A DNA stretch of 28,093 nucleotides. It comes from DATMER01 sp036277235 (GTDB taxonomy: Bacteria; Acidobacteriota; Thermoanaerobaculia; Multivoradales; UBA5704). The position numbers and the translations under genes were made by a program. The notes under the pieces were generated by a model. That model was not told where the DNA came from. It did not search any database and worked only from the letters and a program-made list of their open reading frames with translations. Position 1 is the stretch's first letter. Each line of letters begins with the position of its first letter. Shown here piece by piece: positions 5,804 through 19,375 of the stretch. Location: NCBI GenBank assembly GCA_036277235.1, contig DASUNJ010000749.1:1-28093 (forward strand), in the 5' to 3' direction.

Positions 5804-7900
5804 ATGCTTCCGACGTTCCGCAGGCTCGCCCTGCCATGTGTATTCGCAGCCCTTCTGATCCCTGGATCCGGCCGGTGCCAGACCCCGGAGGTCAAGGAGA
5901 CCATCCAGGTCACCGCCACCCGCGTGCCCGAGGACGTGGAGGCGGTCCCCGCCTCCGTCACCGTCGTTTCCGGCGACGAGCTGCGCGCGCGCGGCGCCAC
6001 CGACCTGCCCAACGCGCTCGCCCTGGTGGCCGGCGTCTCGGCCGCTCCGGGCGGCGACTCGGGCCCGGCCGGGTCCGTGCCCGAGATGTGGGGGTTGCGC
6101 GAGTTCGACGCCTTCCTGCTCGTCGTGGACGACGTCCCCTGGGGCGGCGCGTTCAACCCCGCCCTTACCACCCTCGACCTGACCGACGTGGACCGCATCG
6201 AGATCCTGCGCGGAGCCGCGCCCGTGCTCTACGGCACGACTTCGTTCGTCGGCGTCATCCACGTCATCCACCGCCAGGCCGGGGACGGCGAGCGCGCGGC
6301 CCACGTCTGGGGCGGCAGCCATGACAGCTTCGGCGCCTCGGCCTCGCTCCCCCTCCCGAACGCGGGAGGTTTACAGCAGAGCCTGATCGTCGACGGCGAG
6401 AACCGGGGCTTCGCGGACGAGCGCACCGGGTTCGAGCGCGGGCACGTCCTCTGGCGCGGCTCGCGGCCCACCGGCTCTGGGAGCTTCCGCATCAATTTCG
6501 ACGGCACCATCGTGAACCAGGACCCGGCCAGCCCGCACGTCCGCCAGGGCGCGGCCCTCTCGCCGCTGGTGCCCCTGGATGCCAACTACAACCCCCGCGA
6601 CGCCGCCATCGACGAGAACCGCTTCCATCTCTCGACCGGCTACGACCATTCGCTGGGAAGCGCCGCCTGGTCCACGACCCTGGCGCTCACCCGTTCTGAA
6701 AAAGACACGCTGCGCGGCTTCCTCTCGGCGGTCTCGAACACGGCCGACAACGCCCGCGGCTATGAGCAGGACCTCTCCACGGACGACGTCTACTTCGACA
6801 GCCACCTGGTGTTCCACCCGGCCACGAACCTCCAGCTCATCGCGGGCCTCGATCATCTCTTCGGCCGGGCCGAGGCGGTGTCGGAGGACTTCACCTACAC
6901 CGTGCCGCTCCGCGGCGGCGCTCCGGACGTCTCTTCCATTCCACGGCAGCAGCGCTTCGAAATTGAGGACGAACGGAACTTCTCAGGCCTCTATCTGCAG
7001 ACCGAGTGGAACCCGACGCCGCGCTGGCGCGTCCAGGCGGGCGCCCGCCTGAACCATACGGTGGAGGACCGCGAGGCCGGCGAGGAGCCGCTCACCGGCG
7101 AGGAGGAGGGCGAGGAGGAAGAGGAGGGCCGCGACAGCAAGACGGTCACCCGGGGGAGCGGCAGCCTCGGCGTGAGCTGGCTCGCCTGGCAGCAGGACGA
7201 GAACGGGCTCTGGCTCTATGCCGACTGGCGCAACTCCTACAAGCCGGCGGCGCTCGACTTCGGTCCCGAGGCCGAGGCGGAGATCCTGGACACCGAGACC
7301 GCCGAGAGCTGGGAGGCCGGCATCAAGGGCCGGCAGCTCCGCGGCCGGCTCGACTGGAACGCCAGCCTGTTCCGGATGGATTTCGAGAACCTGGTCGTGC
7401 CGCAGGTGATCAACGGATTGCCCGCGCTGGTCAACGCCGGGGCGGAGCGCTTCGAAGGCTGGGAGCTAGAGGCTGGACTGCGGATGGTGTCCGACCTCGT
7501 CGGCCGGGTGGCCTACAGCTATCACGACGCCCGGTTCCAGGATTACATCCGCGATTTCGACGGCGTCGCCACCCAGCTCCGCGACAAGCGGCTGGAGATG
7601 TCGGCGCACGACATGGCCGGCGCGGAGCTGGTCTGGTTCCCGGCGCAGGGCTTCAACGGCTCGGTGCGGGCCGACTACATCGGCAACCGCTTCCTCAACA
7701 AGCGGAACACGGCGCTGGCGGAGCCCTTCACCACCTACTCGGCGGCCCTCGGCTACCGCTTCCCGCGCTGGGAGCTGCAGCTCGTGGGCGAGAACCTGAC
7801 CGACGAGCGCGACCCGGTCGCGGAGAGCGAGCTGGGCGACGGGCAGTACTACCGCCAGACCGCCCGCAACGTCCGGCTGAGCTGGGGAGTGCGGTTCTAG
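5804..7900 (+). CDS. TonB-dependent outer-membrane receptor
   Basis: A 698-residue ligand-gated outer-membrane channel of normal family size. A signal peptide covers residues 1 to about 25, followed by a TonB box (KETIQVTATR, residues 31-40), which contacts TonB for energy coupling. The plug domain follows (VPASVTVVSGDELRARGATDLPNAL, with DVDRIEILRGAAPVLYGTTSFVGVIHVI), then a 22-strand-type barrel with paired aromatic-rich strands. It ends in VRLSWGVRF, the terminal Phe being the usual signal for outer-membrane insertion. An acidic run of Glu at about residues 426-446 replaces what should be an extracellular loop. ATG 5804 follows GAGGAGAG. The substrate is not evident: no siderophore, cobalamin or sugar-pathway genes adjoin it and no riboswitch was seen upstream. 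It converges with the lhr-like gene. Confidence 0.92.
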   Translation: MLPTFRRLALPCVFAALLIPGSGRCQTPEVKETIQVTATRVPEDVEAVPASVTVVSGDELRARGATDLPNALALVAGVSAAPGGDSGPAGSVPEMWGLREFDAFLLVVDDVPWGGAFNPALTTLDLTDVDRIEILRGAAPVLYGTTSFVGVIHVIHRQAGDGERAAHVWGGSHDSFGASASLPLPNAGGLQQSLIVDGENRGFADERTGFERGHVLWRGSRPTGSGSFRINFDGTIVNQDPASPHVRQGAALSPLVPLDANYNPRDAAIDENRFHLSTGYDHSLGSAAWSTTLALTRSEKDTLRGFLSAVSNTADNARGYEQDLSTDDVYFDSHLVFHPATNLQLIAGLDHLFGRAEAVSEDFTYTVPLRGGAPDVSSIPRQQRFEIEDERNFSGLYLQTEWNPTPRWRVQAGARLNHTVEDREAGEEPLTGEEEGEEEEEGRDSKTVTRGSGSLGVSWLAWQQDENGLWLYADWRNSYKPAALDFGPEAEAEILDTETAESWEAGIKGRQLRGRLDWNASLFRMDFENLVVPQVINGLPALVNAGAERFEGWELEAGLRMVSDLVGRVAYSYHDARFQDYIRDFDGVATQLRDKRLEMSAHDMAGAELVWFPAQGFNGSVRADYIGNRFLNKRNTALAEPFTTYSAALGYRFPRWELQLVGENLTDERDPVAESELGDGQYYRQTARNVRLSWGVRF

Positions 7901-7911
7901 GAATTCGTCTC

Positions 7912-7961
7912 TTGCTGTGCCGACAGCAACTGTGCGCCGCAAACTGGAGACAGTTTGCGGC
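7912..7961. terminator. Double hairpin between convergent genes
   Basis: Two adjacent perfect stems lie between the receptor stop (7900) and the helicase stop (7976). TTGCTGT (7912-7918) pairs with ACAGCAA (7923-7929), and GCCGCAAACTG (7936-7946) pairs with CAGTTTGCGGC (7951-7961) over a GAGA loop. On the + strand the second is followed by a T-rich stretch (ACTTCTTGGTTTT). It is probably a bidirectional terminator. Confidence 0.65.
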
Positions 7962-7975
7962 ACTTCTTGGTTTTG

Positions 7976-12295
<4,320 letters not shown>

Positions 12296-12356
12296 AAGAG
12301 TTTCAACGCGGGGAAAGGCCCCGGCATTCCGGCTTATTTTCGCCTCCGGCCCCGGG

Positions 12357-12385
12357 TGAAATCAATCCCCTTCCAATGACATAAT
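12357..12385 (+). promoter_or_regulatory. Possible promoter of the propeller gene pair
   Basis: TGAAAT (12357-12362) and CATAAT (12380-12385) are separated by 17 bp in the 125-bp divergent gap between lhr and the first propeller gene. The -10 matches consensus at five of six positions; the -35 is weak. It would give a leader of about 30 nt ending in GGAGG (12411-12415) before ATG 12421. Confidence 0.45.
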
Positions 12386-12420
12386 CTCCCGGAGCCCTCA
12401 CCAGTTTCCAGGAGGTTTGG

Positions 12421-15400
12421 ATGTCCCGAAGGAAGAATCTTGCGTTGGCCGCCTCGCTCTGTCTACTGCTCGCCGTGCCTGTTGAGGCTGCCGACGTCGA
12501 AGCCGTCTCCGTGCCCGCTCCGGGCGTGCCCTCCGACACCGCGGGCGGCGGCTCCTCGGGCACGGTCAGCGCGGACGGCCGCTACGTGGTGTTCGAGAGC
12601 AGCGCCCGGAACGCCGCCGGACAGTTCGACGACAACGGCGGCAGCGACGTCTTCCTCCATGACCGGCTCGCCGGAACGACCATCCTGGTCAGCCACGCGG
12701 ACGGCGAGCCGGAGCGCACCGCCAACGACTGGTCCTGGTCTCCCACGATCAGCGCCGACGGCGCCTACGTCGCCTTCCTGAGCTTCGCCAGAAACCTGGT
12801 GGCCGGCCAGATCGACGCAGCCGGCACGGTCGACCTGTTCCTCTACGACCGGGCCACCGGAACGACGAAGCTGGTCACCCATGTGGCCGGCCTGCCGACC
12901 GAGACCGACGGCGAGCACGTGATGAGCGTGGGGATGAGCGCCGACGGCAGCCAGCTCGTGTTCGTCGGCTCGGGAGCCAACTTCGTGGAAGGCCAGGTGG
13001 ACGGCCTCACCTTCGACGTCTTCCTCTACGACCGGGCCACCGGCACGAACACCCTGGTCAGTCACAGTAGCTCCTCGCCGGTCACGGCGGCGGGCAGCGG
13101 CACGGAGGCCGTGATCAGCGCCGACGGGCTCTGGGTAGCCTTTGTCAGCGGGTCCGGGGACCTGGTTGCCGGCCAGAGCCCTACCTCCTTCCACAGCTAC
13201 GTCTTCCTGTACGGCCGTGCGAGCGGGACGAACGTCCTGGTCAGCCACGTCAGCTCCTCGTCCACCACCACCCCACTCGCCCAATCCTCGTCCCCCGCGA
13301 TCAGCTCGGACGGCAGCCGGGTCGCCTACGCCAGCGAGGCCGCCAACCTGGTGACCGGGCAGACCGACACGAACGGCGTCCTCGACGTGTTCCTGTACGA
13401 CCGGACGGCCGGGACGAGCACCCTGGTCAGCCGAACCGCGTCCTCGGCGACCACGACCGCGAACGGCCTCTCCGACGATCCGTCGCTCAGCGGCGACGGC
13501 CGCTACGTGGCCTTCGCGAGCACGGCCGCGAACCTGGTGACGGGCGTCGCCGATGCCGCCGGGCTCAAGGACGCCTTCCTGCACGACCGGGTGACCGGCA
13601 CCGCCGTCCTGGTGAGCCATGCGGCCGGCGGCGCGAGCCTACCGGCCAACGGTGCGGCGCGCGCGCCTGTCCTTTCCGCGGACGGCAGCTTCGTGGCCTT
13701 CCTCAGCCAGGCGACGGACGCGGTGTCCGGCCAGGTGGACGGGAACGAAGGAGAGGACGCCTTCCTTTATGCCCGGTCCACCGGCAGCCTCGCGCTGGCG
13801 AGCCACGCGGCGGGATCGGCCGCCACGGCGGGCAACCAGCCCTCGGGTCCCGGCCTGTCCGTCAGCTTGGATGGAGCCTGGCTCGCCTACGACAGCCTCG
13901 CCGACGACCTGACGGGCTCGAACGACGCGAACGTGAGAGCGGACGTGGTCCTTCACGAGAGCCAGACCGGGAGCAACACCCTGGCCTCGCTGCGCGCCGG
14001 AGCCGCCTCGGAAACGGCTCACGGCCTGATCTCCTTCTGGACGGCCACCGCCATGAGCAACGATGGCCGCTTCATGGCGTTTCAGAGCGGCGCACCCAAT
14101 TTGACCGCAGGGACCGACGTCAATGGCGATTCGGACGTCTTCCTCCGCGACCGGCTGACCGGCGCCACCACGCTGGTCAGCCACGCGGCCGGATTCCCCG
14201 GAACATCAGCCTCCCACGGCTCCATCAATCCGGCGGTCAGCACCGACGGCGACACCGTGGTGTTCGCCAGCCGGGGCAGCGACCTGGTCCCCGAGCAGGT
14301 GTCGAACGGCACCCTCAACCTCTTCCATTGGCACCGCGGCACCGGGACCGTCACGCTGGTCAACCACGCGGCCGCATCGCCCGCGGTGGCCGGCAACGTC
14401 GGGCTGCAGGAGAACAGCAGCTACGTCGTCAGCGGCGACGGGCGCTGGATCGCCTACAGCTCCGCCGGCAGTGATCTCGTGGCCGGACAGACGGACCTCA
14501 ACTCCGATTACGATGTCTTCCTCTTCGACCGCGCCACGGGGTCGAACACCCTGGTGAGCCGGTCCACCGCCTCGCCGACCCAGGCGGGCGACGCGAGCTC
14601 CTTCTTCCCGGCCATCAGCGCCGACGGCCGCTGGATCGTGTTCACGAGCAGCGCCTCGGACCTCGTCCCGGGGCAGCCCGCCGCGGGCGGAGTCTTCCTG
14701 TACGACCGGACCACCGGCACGACCGTCCGCGTGAGCCCGCAGGGCCACGACGTGGCGATCAGCGCCGACGGCCGCTGGATCGCCTTCGAGAGCAGCGTCG
14801 CGGGCGTGCTCGCGGGCGTGGTCGACACCAACGGGGGCATCGACGTCTTCCTGTGGGACCGGGTCTCCGGGACCACGACCCTGGTGACCCGGTCGGCCTC
14901 CTCTCCCGGGGCCACTGGCAATGGCCCGTCGAGCTTCGGCACCTTTTCCCACACCCCCGGCGTCCTCAGTGCCGATGGGCGCTATCTCGTCTTCGCCAGC
15001 TTCGCCACCGATCTCATCCCCTCTCAGACCGAGGGCAACAGCGGCGGGGCGGACGTGTTCCTCTTCGACCGGGTCACTGGAGCGGTCACCCTGGTGAGCC
15101 GGTCCACCCTCTCGCCGCAGAGGACCGCCAACGGGGCGAGCTCCGAGCCGGTGATCAGCGCGGACGGGAGCCGCATCGCCTTCGCCAGCCTGGCCTCCGA
15201 CCTCGTGCCCGGCTATGATCCCTGGGGGGACCAGGACTTCTTCGTCCACGACCTGGCCGCGGGGACCACGACGCTGGTGAGCCACAAGCCATCCGACCCC
15301 GGACATGCGGGCGACTTCCCGACCCAGGCGAGCGTGCTGCGCGCTCCCCGGATCAGCGCGGACGGCCGGGTGGTCGCCTTCCACAGCGACGACGCGAGCC

Positions 15401-15828
15401 TGGTCGTCCAGGACCTCGACGGCCAGTTCAGCGCGTTCGCGCACGTCGATCCGATCCCCGGCCAGGACTTCTTCACCACCATGCCTTGCAGGGTCCTGGA
15501 CACCCGCCAGCAGGGGCCGGCGCTCGCGTCGGGGGTCGAGCGGACCTTCGCGGTCGAGGGCCTCTGCGGAATCCCGGCCACGGCGCGGGCGGTGGTGGTC
15601 AACATCACCGCCGTCCAACCGGCCGGCGCCGGCTACGTGGTGCTCCACCCCGGAGACCTCGCAGCCCCTCTCACCAGCACGATCAACTTCGCGGCGGGCG
15701 CGACCCGCGCCAACAACGCGATCCTCGCCCTCGCCTTCGACGGCACCGGCAGGCTCGCCGCCACTCCCGCGGTGGCCGGCGGCGGCACCGTCCACCTGAT
15801 CCTGGACGTCAGCGGCTGGTTCGAGTAA
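12421..15828 (+). CDS. Secreted TolB/PD40-type beta-propeller protein with 16 repeats (paralogue A)
   Basis: A 1135-residue exported protein. Residues 1-23 form a signal peptide ending VEA. I count 16 repeats of about 63 residues, each with the core S-A-D-G-R-Y-V-A-F-x-S, then LVPGQ, D-x-N-G-x-x-D-V-F-L-Y-D and GTTTLVS. These resemble PD40/TolB-like propeller blades, and the D-x-N-x-x-x-D segment could bind calcium. Sixteen blades suggests two stacked propellers, which is an inference. The last 120 residues are a separate module (PCRVLDTR at its start, LCGIPATAR, NITAVQP, DVSGWFE at the end) with two conserved Cys that may pair. The same module ends the next gene. Such proteins probably sit on the cell surface or in the periplasm; ligand and role are unknown. 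GGAGG precedes ATG 12421 at 5 nt. It is co-directional with, and 11 bp from, paralogue B. Confidence 0.85.
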   Translation: MSRRKNLALAASLCLLLAVPVEAADVEAVSVPAPGVPSDTAGGGSSGTVSADGRYVVFESSARNAAGQFDDNGGSDVFLHDRLAGTTILVSHADGEPERTANDWSWSPTISADGAYVAFLSFARNLVAGQIDAAGTVDLFLYDRATGTTKLVTHVAGLPTETDGEHVMSVGMSADGSQLVFVGSGANFVEGQVDGLTFDVFLYDRATGTNTLVSHSSSSPVTAAGSGTEAVISADGLWVAFVSGSGDLVAGQSPTSFHSYVFLYGRASGTNVLVSHVSSSSTTTPLAQSSSPAISSDGSRVAYASEAANLVTGQTDTNGVLDVFLYDRTAGTSTLVSRTASSATTTANGLSDDPSLSGDGRYVAFASTAANLVTGVADAAGLKDAFLHDRVTGTAVLVSHAAGGASLPANGAARAPVLSADGSFVAFLSQATDAVSGQVDGNEGEDAFLYARSTGSLALASHAAGSAATAGNQPSGPGLSVSLDGAWLAYDSLADDLTGSNDANVRADVVLHESQTGSNTLASLRAGAASETAHGLISFWTATAMSNDGRFMAFQSGAPNLTAGTDVNGDSDVFLRDRLTGATTLVSHAAGFPGTSASHGSINPAVSTDGDTVVFASRGSDLVPEQVSNGTLNLFHWHRGTGTVTLVNHAAASPAVAGNVGLQENSSYVVSGDGRWIAYSSAGSDLVAGQTDLNSDYDVFLFDRATGSNTLVSRSTASPTQAGDASSFFPAISADGRWIVFTSSASDLVPGQPAAGGVFLYDRTTGTTVRVSPQGHDVAISADGRWIAFESSVAGVLAGVVDTNGGIDVFLWDRVSGTTTLVTRSASSPGATGNGPSSFGTFSHTPGVLSADGRYLVFASFATDLIPSQTEGNSGGADVFLFDRVTGAVTLVSRSTLSPQRTANGASSEPVISADGSRIAFASLASDLVPGYDPWGDQDFFVHDLAAGTTTLVSHKPSDPGHAGDFPTQASVLRAPRISADGRVVAFHSDDASLVVQDLDGQFSAFAHVDPIPGQDFFTTMPCRVLDTRQQGPALASGVERTFAVEGLCGIPATARAVVVNITAVQPAGAGYVVLHPGDLAAPLTSTINFAAGATRANNAILALAFDGTGRLAATPAVAGGGTVHLILDVSGWFE

Positions 15829-15839
15829 AGGATAAAGAA

Positions 15840-18800
15840 ATGCGCTTGAAAACACCGGCTTGTGCGCTCCTCTCCCTGCTCGTCTGGGTGCCCGATGCGA
15901 AAGCCGGTCTGGAGCTCGTCACCCGGCGAGACCCGAGCTTCCCTCCTTCCGACACGGCCGGCGCGTGGCTCGACACCTTCGTCAGCGCAGATGGCCGCTA
16001 CGTTCCGTTCGTCAGCTTCGCGCTCAACCTGATCCCGGGGCAGGAGGACGGCAACAAGCCTGGCGACGGTGACATCTTCCTTCGTGACACGGTGGCCGGA
16101 ACGACGATCCTGGTCAGCCGCTCGGCCTCTTCGCCAACCCGGACGGGCAACGGCAACTGCCATTTGCCGGCAGTCAGCGCCGATGGGCGGTACGTGGCCT
16201 TCGCGAGCGTCGCCACCGATCTGGTCCCGGGGCAAACCGACGGCAACAACGAGTACGACATCTTCCTGTACGACCGGATCGCCGGGACGACGACTCTGGT
16301 CAGCCATTCCCACACCTCCGCGAGCCAGACGGCGGCCCATGGCTCCTCTCTCCCGGCGATCAGCGCCGATGGCGGATTCGTCCTCTTCACCAGCGGAGCG
16401 GACGACCTCATGGCCGGACAGGCCCCATCCGGCGTAACCAATACATTCCTCTACGATCGCGGCGCGGGCACGGTCTCACTCGTCAGCCACGTCCCCGGAT
16501 CCCCGGTGACACCGGGGAACGGCTCATCCCCGGACTTCTTCGGACCACCTCCGGTCCTCAGCGCCGATGGGCGGTTCGTCGCCTTCAGCAGCGGTGCGAC
16601 GGATCTGGTGAGCGGGGTGACGGACGCGAATGCCGTCGACGACGCCTTCCTTTATGACCGCACGACAGGCATCGTCACCCTGTTGAGCCGCTCCGCCCTC
16701 GCACCCACGAGCACGGCCGACTGGGAAACCTCACCCGAATCGATCAGCGCCGACGGGGACCTCATCGCGCTGGTGAGCGGGGCCAGCGACCTCGGCCCGG
16801 GAGTGAGCGACGCCAACTCCAGACCGGATGTTTTCGTGTATCGGCGGTCGACGGCCGTCATGAGCCTCGTAAGCCGCTCCAGCTCCTCGGCCACGACGAC
16901 CGGCGACGGGAGCTCTTCCTCCCCCCGGATCAGCGGCGATGGGAGCCGCATCGCGTTCAAGAGCGAGGCCATGGACATGGTCCCCGGCGGGGCTCCGACC
17001 CAGTTCTACCAGATCTTCCTCTATGACGTGCCCACCGGAGCGATGACTCTCGTGAGCCGCTCCAGCTCGTCGGCGACCACGGGCGGCCACTTCGAGTCCT
17101 TCCAGCCCCGTATCAACGGCGACGGCAGCCGGGTCGCCTTCGCGAGCGACGCGACAGACCTCCTGCCCGGGCAGCTTTCTCCGGCGTTCCAGCCGGACGT
17201 GTTCCTCTACGACGCCGGCTCCGGCAGTCTGACCCTCGTCAGCCGCTCGGCTGCCTCCCCTCTCGAAGGCGTCGGGGTCTTCGGCAGCCTCGCGCTGAGC
17301 GGCGAGGGCGACGAAGTGATCTTTTCGACCTCGTCCGGAGCGCTGCCCTCCGACGGGATCGATACCGACCAGACGATCGACGTCTTTCTCTACTCCGCCC
17401 CGGCCGACAGCATCACCATCGTTTCCGTCCGCGATCCGGGCCTGCCGTCCATCACCTCCCCCAATCATTCCCTGCCTTCGCAGATCAGCGCGGACGGGAG
17501 ATTCCTGGCATTCGTCAGCAATGGGGACCAGCTCTTTCCGGGTCAGATCAATGTGGACGACGAAGACGCCTTCGGCCTGCCCGGGTTCGTGTTCCTCTAC
17601 GACCGGCAGCTCGGCACGACCGCTCTCGTGAGCCACGCGGCCGGCTCCCCCAGCCAACCCGCCAATGTGTCGGCCAAAGGCCCCTCCGTGAGCGCCGCCG
17701 GCAACTTGGTACTCTTCCAGAGCGCCGCCACCGATCTCGTCTCCGGAATCGCCGACGCGAACGGCGCAGAGGACCTCTTCCTCTGGCAGAGGACGACCGG
17801 GACCGCCACCCTGGTGAGCCACGCGGCCGGCTCTCCCGGAACCGCGGCGGACCACGGCGGCACCGACGGCTCCCTGAGCGCCGATGGCCGCTACATCGCG
17901 CTGCTCAGCAACTCCAGCGATCTGGTTCCCGGATATACGGGCCCCGGCGGCGGCGGGGCGTTCAACCGCGACGCCTACCTGGTCGACCGGACCGCCGGCA
18001 CCACCTCGCTGATCACCGGCGCCGAAGGGTCCCCGACCCAGGGGACCTTGAATACCTCTTCGGTGCAGATCAGCGCCGGGGGACGCTACATCGTGTTCGA
18101 GAGCTATGCCGGCAACCTGATCGCCGGCCAGCAGGAGCCCCTGCCGTTCTCCTCCAACGTGTTCGTTTGGGATCGGGTGACCGGGGCCACACATCTCGTG
18201 AGCCGCGCCGCCGGCTCCGCCACCCAGACGGCCCAAGGCTCTTCCCGCTTTGCCACCATCAGCGCCGACGGACGCTACATCGCGTTCCAGAGCGATGCCC
18301 CGGATCTGGTACCCGGCTTCACGTCTCCCCTCGGTCAAGCGAACGCATACATCCACGACCGCGTGACCGGGGTCACGCAGCTCGTCAGCCGGACGAGCTC
18401 GTCAGCCACCACGGCCGCGAGCGGCGGCGTGCCGAAGATCAGCGACGACGGACGCTTCGTAAGCTTCCAGAGCGCCGGTTCAGATCTGGTGCCGGGTCAG
18501 GACGGACCGGCCGGATGGCACGTCTACCTTTTCGATCGGGTCTCCGCGACCGTGACCCTCGTCAGCCACGCGGCGGGCGCCCCCACCACGCTTGCGACCG
18601 GCAATACATTTGATTCCCGGATCAGCGCCGACGGCCGGTTCGTCTCTTTCGCGACCGCGACCACCAACCTGGTCCCGGGGCAGGCCGGACCGGCCGGAAC
18701 GTTCAATGCCTTCGTGTACGACCGCGTCACCGGCGCCAACCGGCTGCTCAGCGGGGCGGGAGGCTCCTCCAACCAGACAGGAAACGACTTCTCCAACCAG

Positions 18801-19280
18801 CCGCTGCTCAGCGCCGACGGCAGCGTCGCGGCATTTTCGAGCAGCGCCTCGAACCTGGTCGAAGAGGACTACCTCGGCGCTCAGGACATCTTCCTCTTCA
18901 CCACCCCGGCCGCCGGCACGGACTTCTTCACGGTCACTCCGTGCCGCGTCCTGGATACGCGGAGCGGCCCGGCTCCCGTCTCGGGCACGCCACGGCTGGT
19001 GATGGTGGCCGGCACCTGCGGCATTCCCGCGACAGCCAGGTCGGTCGCAGTCAACATCACCGCCGTCCAACCCACCGGGAGCGGATACCTGGCCGCCTAT
19101 CCCGGGTACCTAGAATCGACCGGCACCAGCACGGTCAGCTTCCAAGCCGGGGCGGTCCGCGCCTCCAGCGCCATCCTCCCCCTCGCCCTGAACGGCACCG
19201 GCACTCTCTCCCTCGATCCCTCCGTGGCCGGTGGCGGCACCGTCCACATGGTCCTCGACGTCAGCGGCTGGTTCGAGTAA
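15840..19280 (+). CDS. Secreted TolB/PD40-type beta-propeller protein with 16 repeats (paralogue B)
   Basis: A 1146-residue paralogue of the preceding gene with the same plan: a signal peptide (MRLKTPACALLSLLVWVPDAKA), 16 SADGR-type repeats, and the C-terminal module from PCRVLDTR (about residue 1029) to DVSGWFE. Several repeats are degenerate, for example SGEGDEVIFS and SAAGNLVLFQS, and some D-x-N-x-x-x-D loops are lost. Other copies keep them, such as SDANSRPDVFVY and ADANGAEDLFLW. The start is ATG 15840, with AAGGA at 15828-15832 and the signal peptide directly after it; the frame is open upstream but overlaps the 3' end of paralogue A. With only 11 bp between the genes, co-transcription is likely. 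No catalytic residues were recognised. It may be an adhesin, binding protein or surface scaffold, but that is a guess. Confidence 0.85.
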   Translation: MRLKTPACALLSLLVWVPDAKAGLELVTRRDPSFPPSDTAGAWLDTFVSADGRYVPFVSFALNLIPGQEDGNKPGDGDIFLRDTVAGTTILVSRSASSPTRTGNGNCHLPAVSADGRYVAFASVATDLVPGQTDGNNEYDIFLYDRIAGTTTLVSHSHTSASQTAAHGSSLPAISADGGFVLFTSGADDLMAGQAPSGVTNTFLYDRGAGTVSLVSHVPGSPVTPGNGSSPDFFGPPPVLSADGRFVAFSSGATDLVSGVTDANAVDDAFLYDRTTGIVTLLSRSALAPTSTADWETSPESISADGDLIALVSGASDLGPGVSDANSRPDVFVYRRSTAVMSLVSRSSSSATTTGDGSSSSPRISGDGSRIAFKSEAMDMVPGGAPTQFYQIFLYDVPTGAMTLVSRSSSSATTGGHFESFQPRINGDGSRVAFASDATDLLPGQLSPAFQPDVFLYDAGSGSLTLVSRSAASPLEGVGVFGSLALSGEGDEVIFSTSSGALPSDGIDTDQTIDVFLYSAPADSITIVSVRDPGLPSITSPNHSLPSQISADGRFLAFVSNGDQLFPGQINVDDEDAFGLPGFVFLYDRQLGTTALVSHAAGSPSQPANVSAKGPSVSAAGNLVLFQSAATDLVSGIADANGAEDLFLWQRTTGTATLVSHAAGSPGTAADHGGTDGSLSADGRYIALLSNSSDLVPGYTGPGGGGAFNRDAYLVDRTAGTTSLITGAEGSPTQGTLNTSSVQISAGGRYIVFESYAGNLIAGQQEPLPFSSNVFVWDRVTGATHLVSRAAGSATQTAQGSSRFATISADGRYIAFQSDAPDLVPGFTSPLGQANAYIHDRVTGVTQLVSRTSSSATTAASGGVPKISDDGRFVSFQSAGSDLVPGQDGPAGWHVYLFDRVSATVTLVSHAAGAPTTLATGNTFDSRISADGRFVSFATATTNLVPGQAGPAGTFNAFVYDRVTGANRLLSGAGGSSNQTGNDFSNQPLLSADGSVAAFSSSASNLVEEDYLGAQDIFLFTTPAAGTDFFTVTPCRVLDTRSGPAPVSGTPRLVMVAGTCGIPATARSVAVNITAVQPTGSGYLAAYPGYLESTGTSTVSFQAGAVRASSAILPLALNGTGTLSLDPSVAGGGTVHMVLDVSGWFE

Positions 19281-19375
19281 ACCGCCTTCACCGCCGGGTC
19301 GGGCACACGGCTTGCACCGGCGACCCAGCCGAAGACCCTGCCAAGGGCTGTCCGGCAGGACGGAGCCTGGAGACC

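Noticed and set aside
15486..15839. Upstream extension of the second propeller gene into the 3' end of the first
   Set aside because: The extension is an out-of-frame reading of paralogue A's C-terminal module, and a signal peptide begins at ATG 15840.
19281..19375. Small stems (GGGTCG/CGACCC and CCTGCC/GGCAGG) before the KaiC-like gene as a terminator or riboswitch
   Set aside because: The stems are only 6 bp, there is no T-run, and such pairings are common by chance at this GC content.
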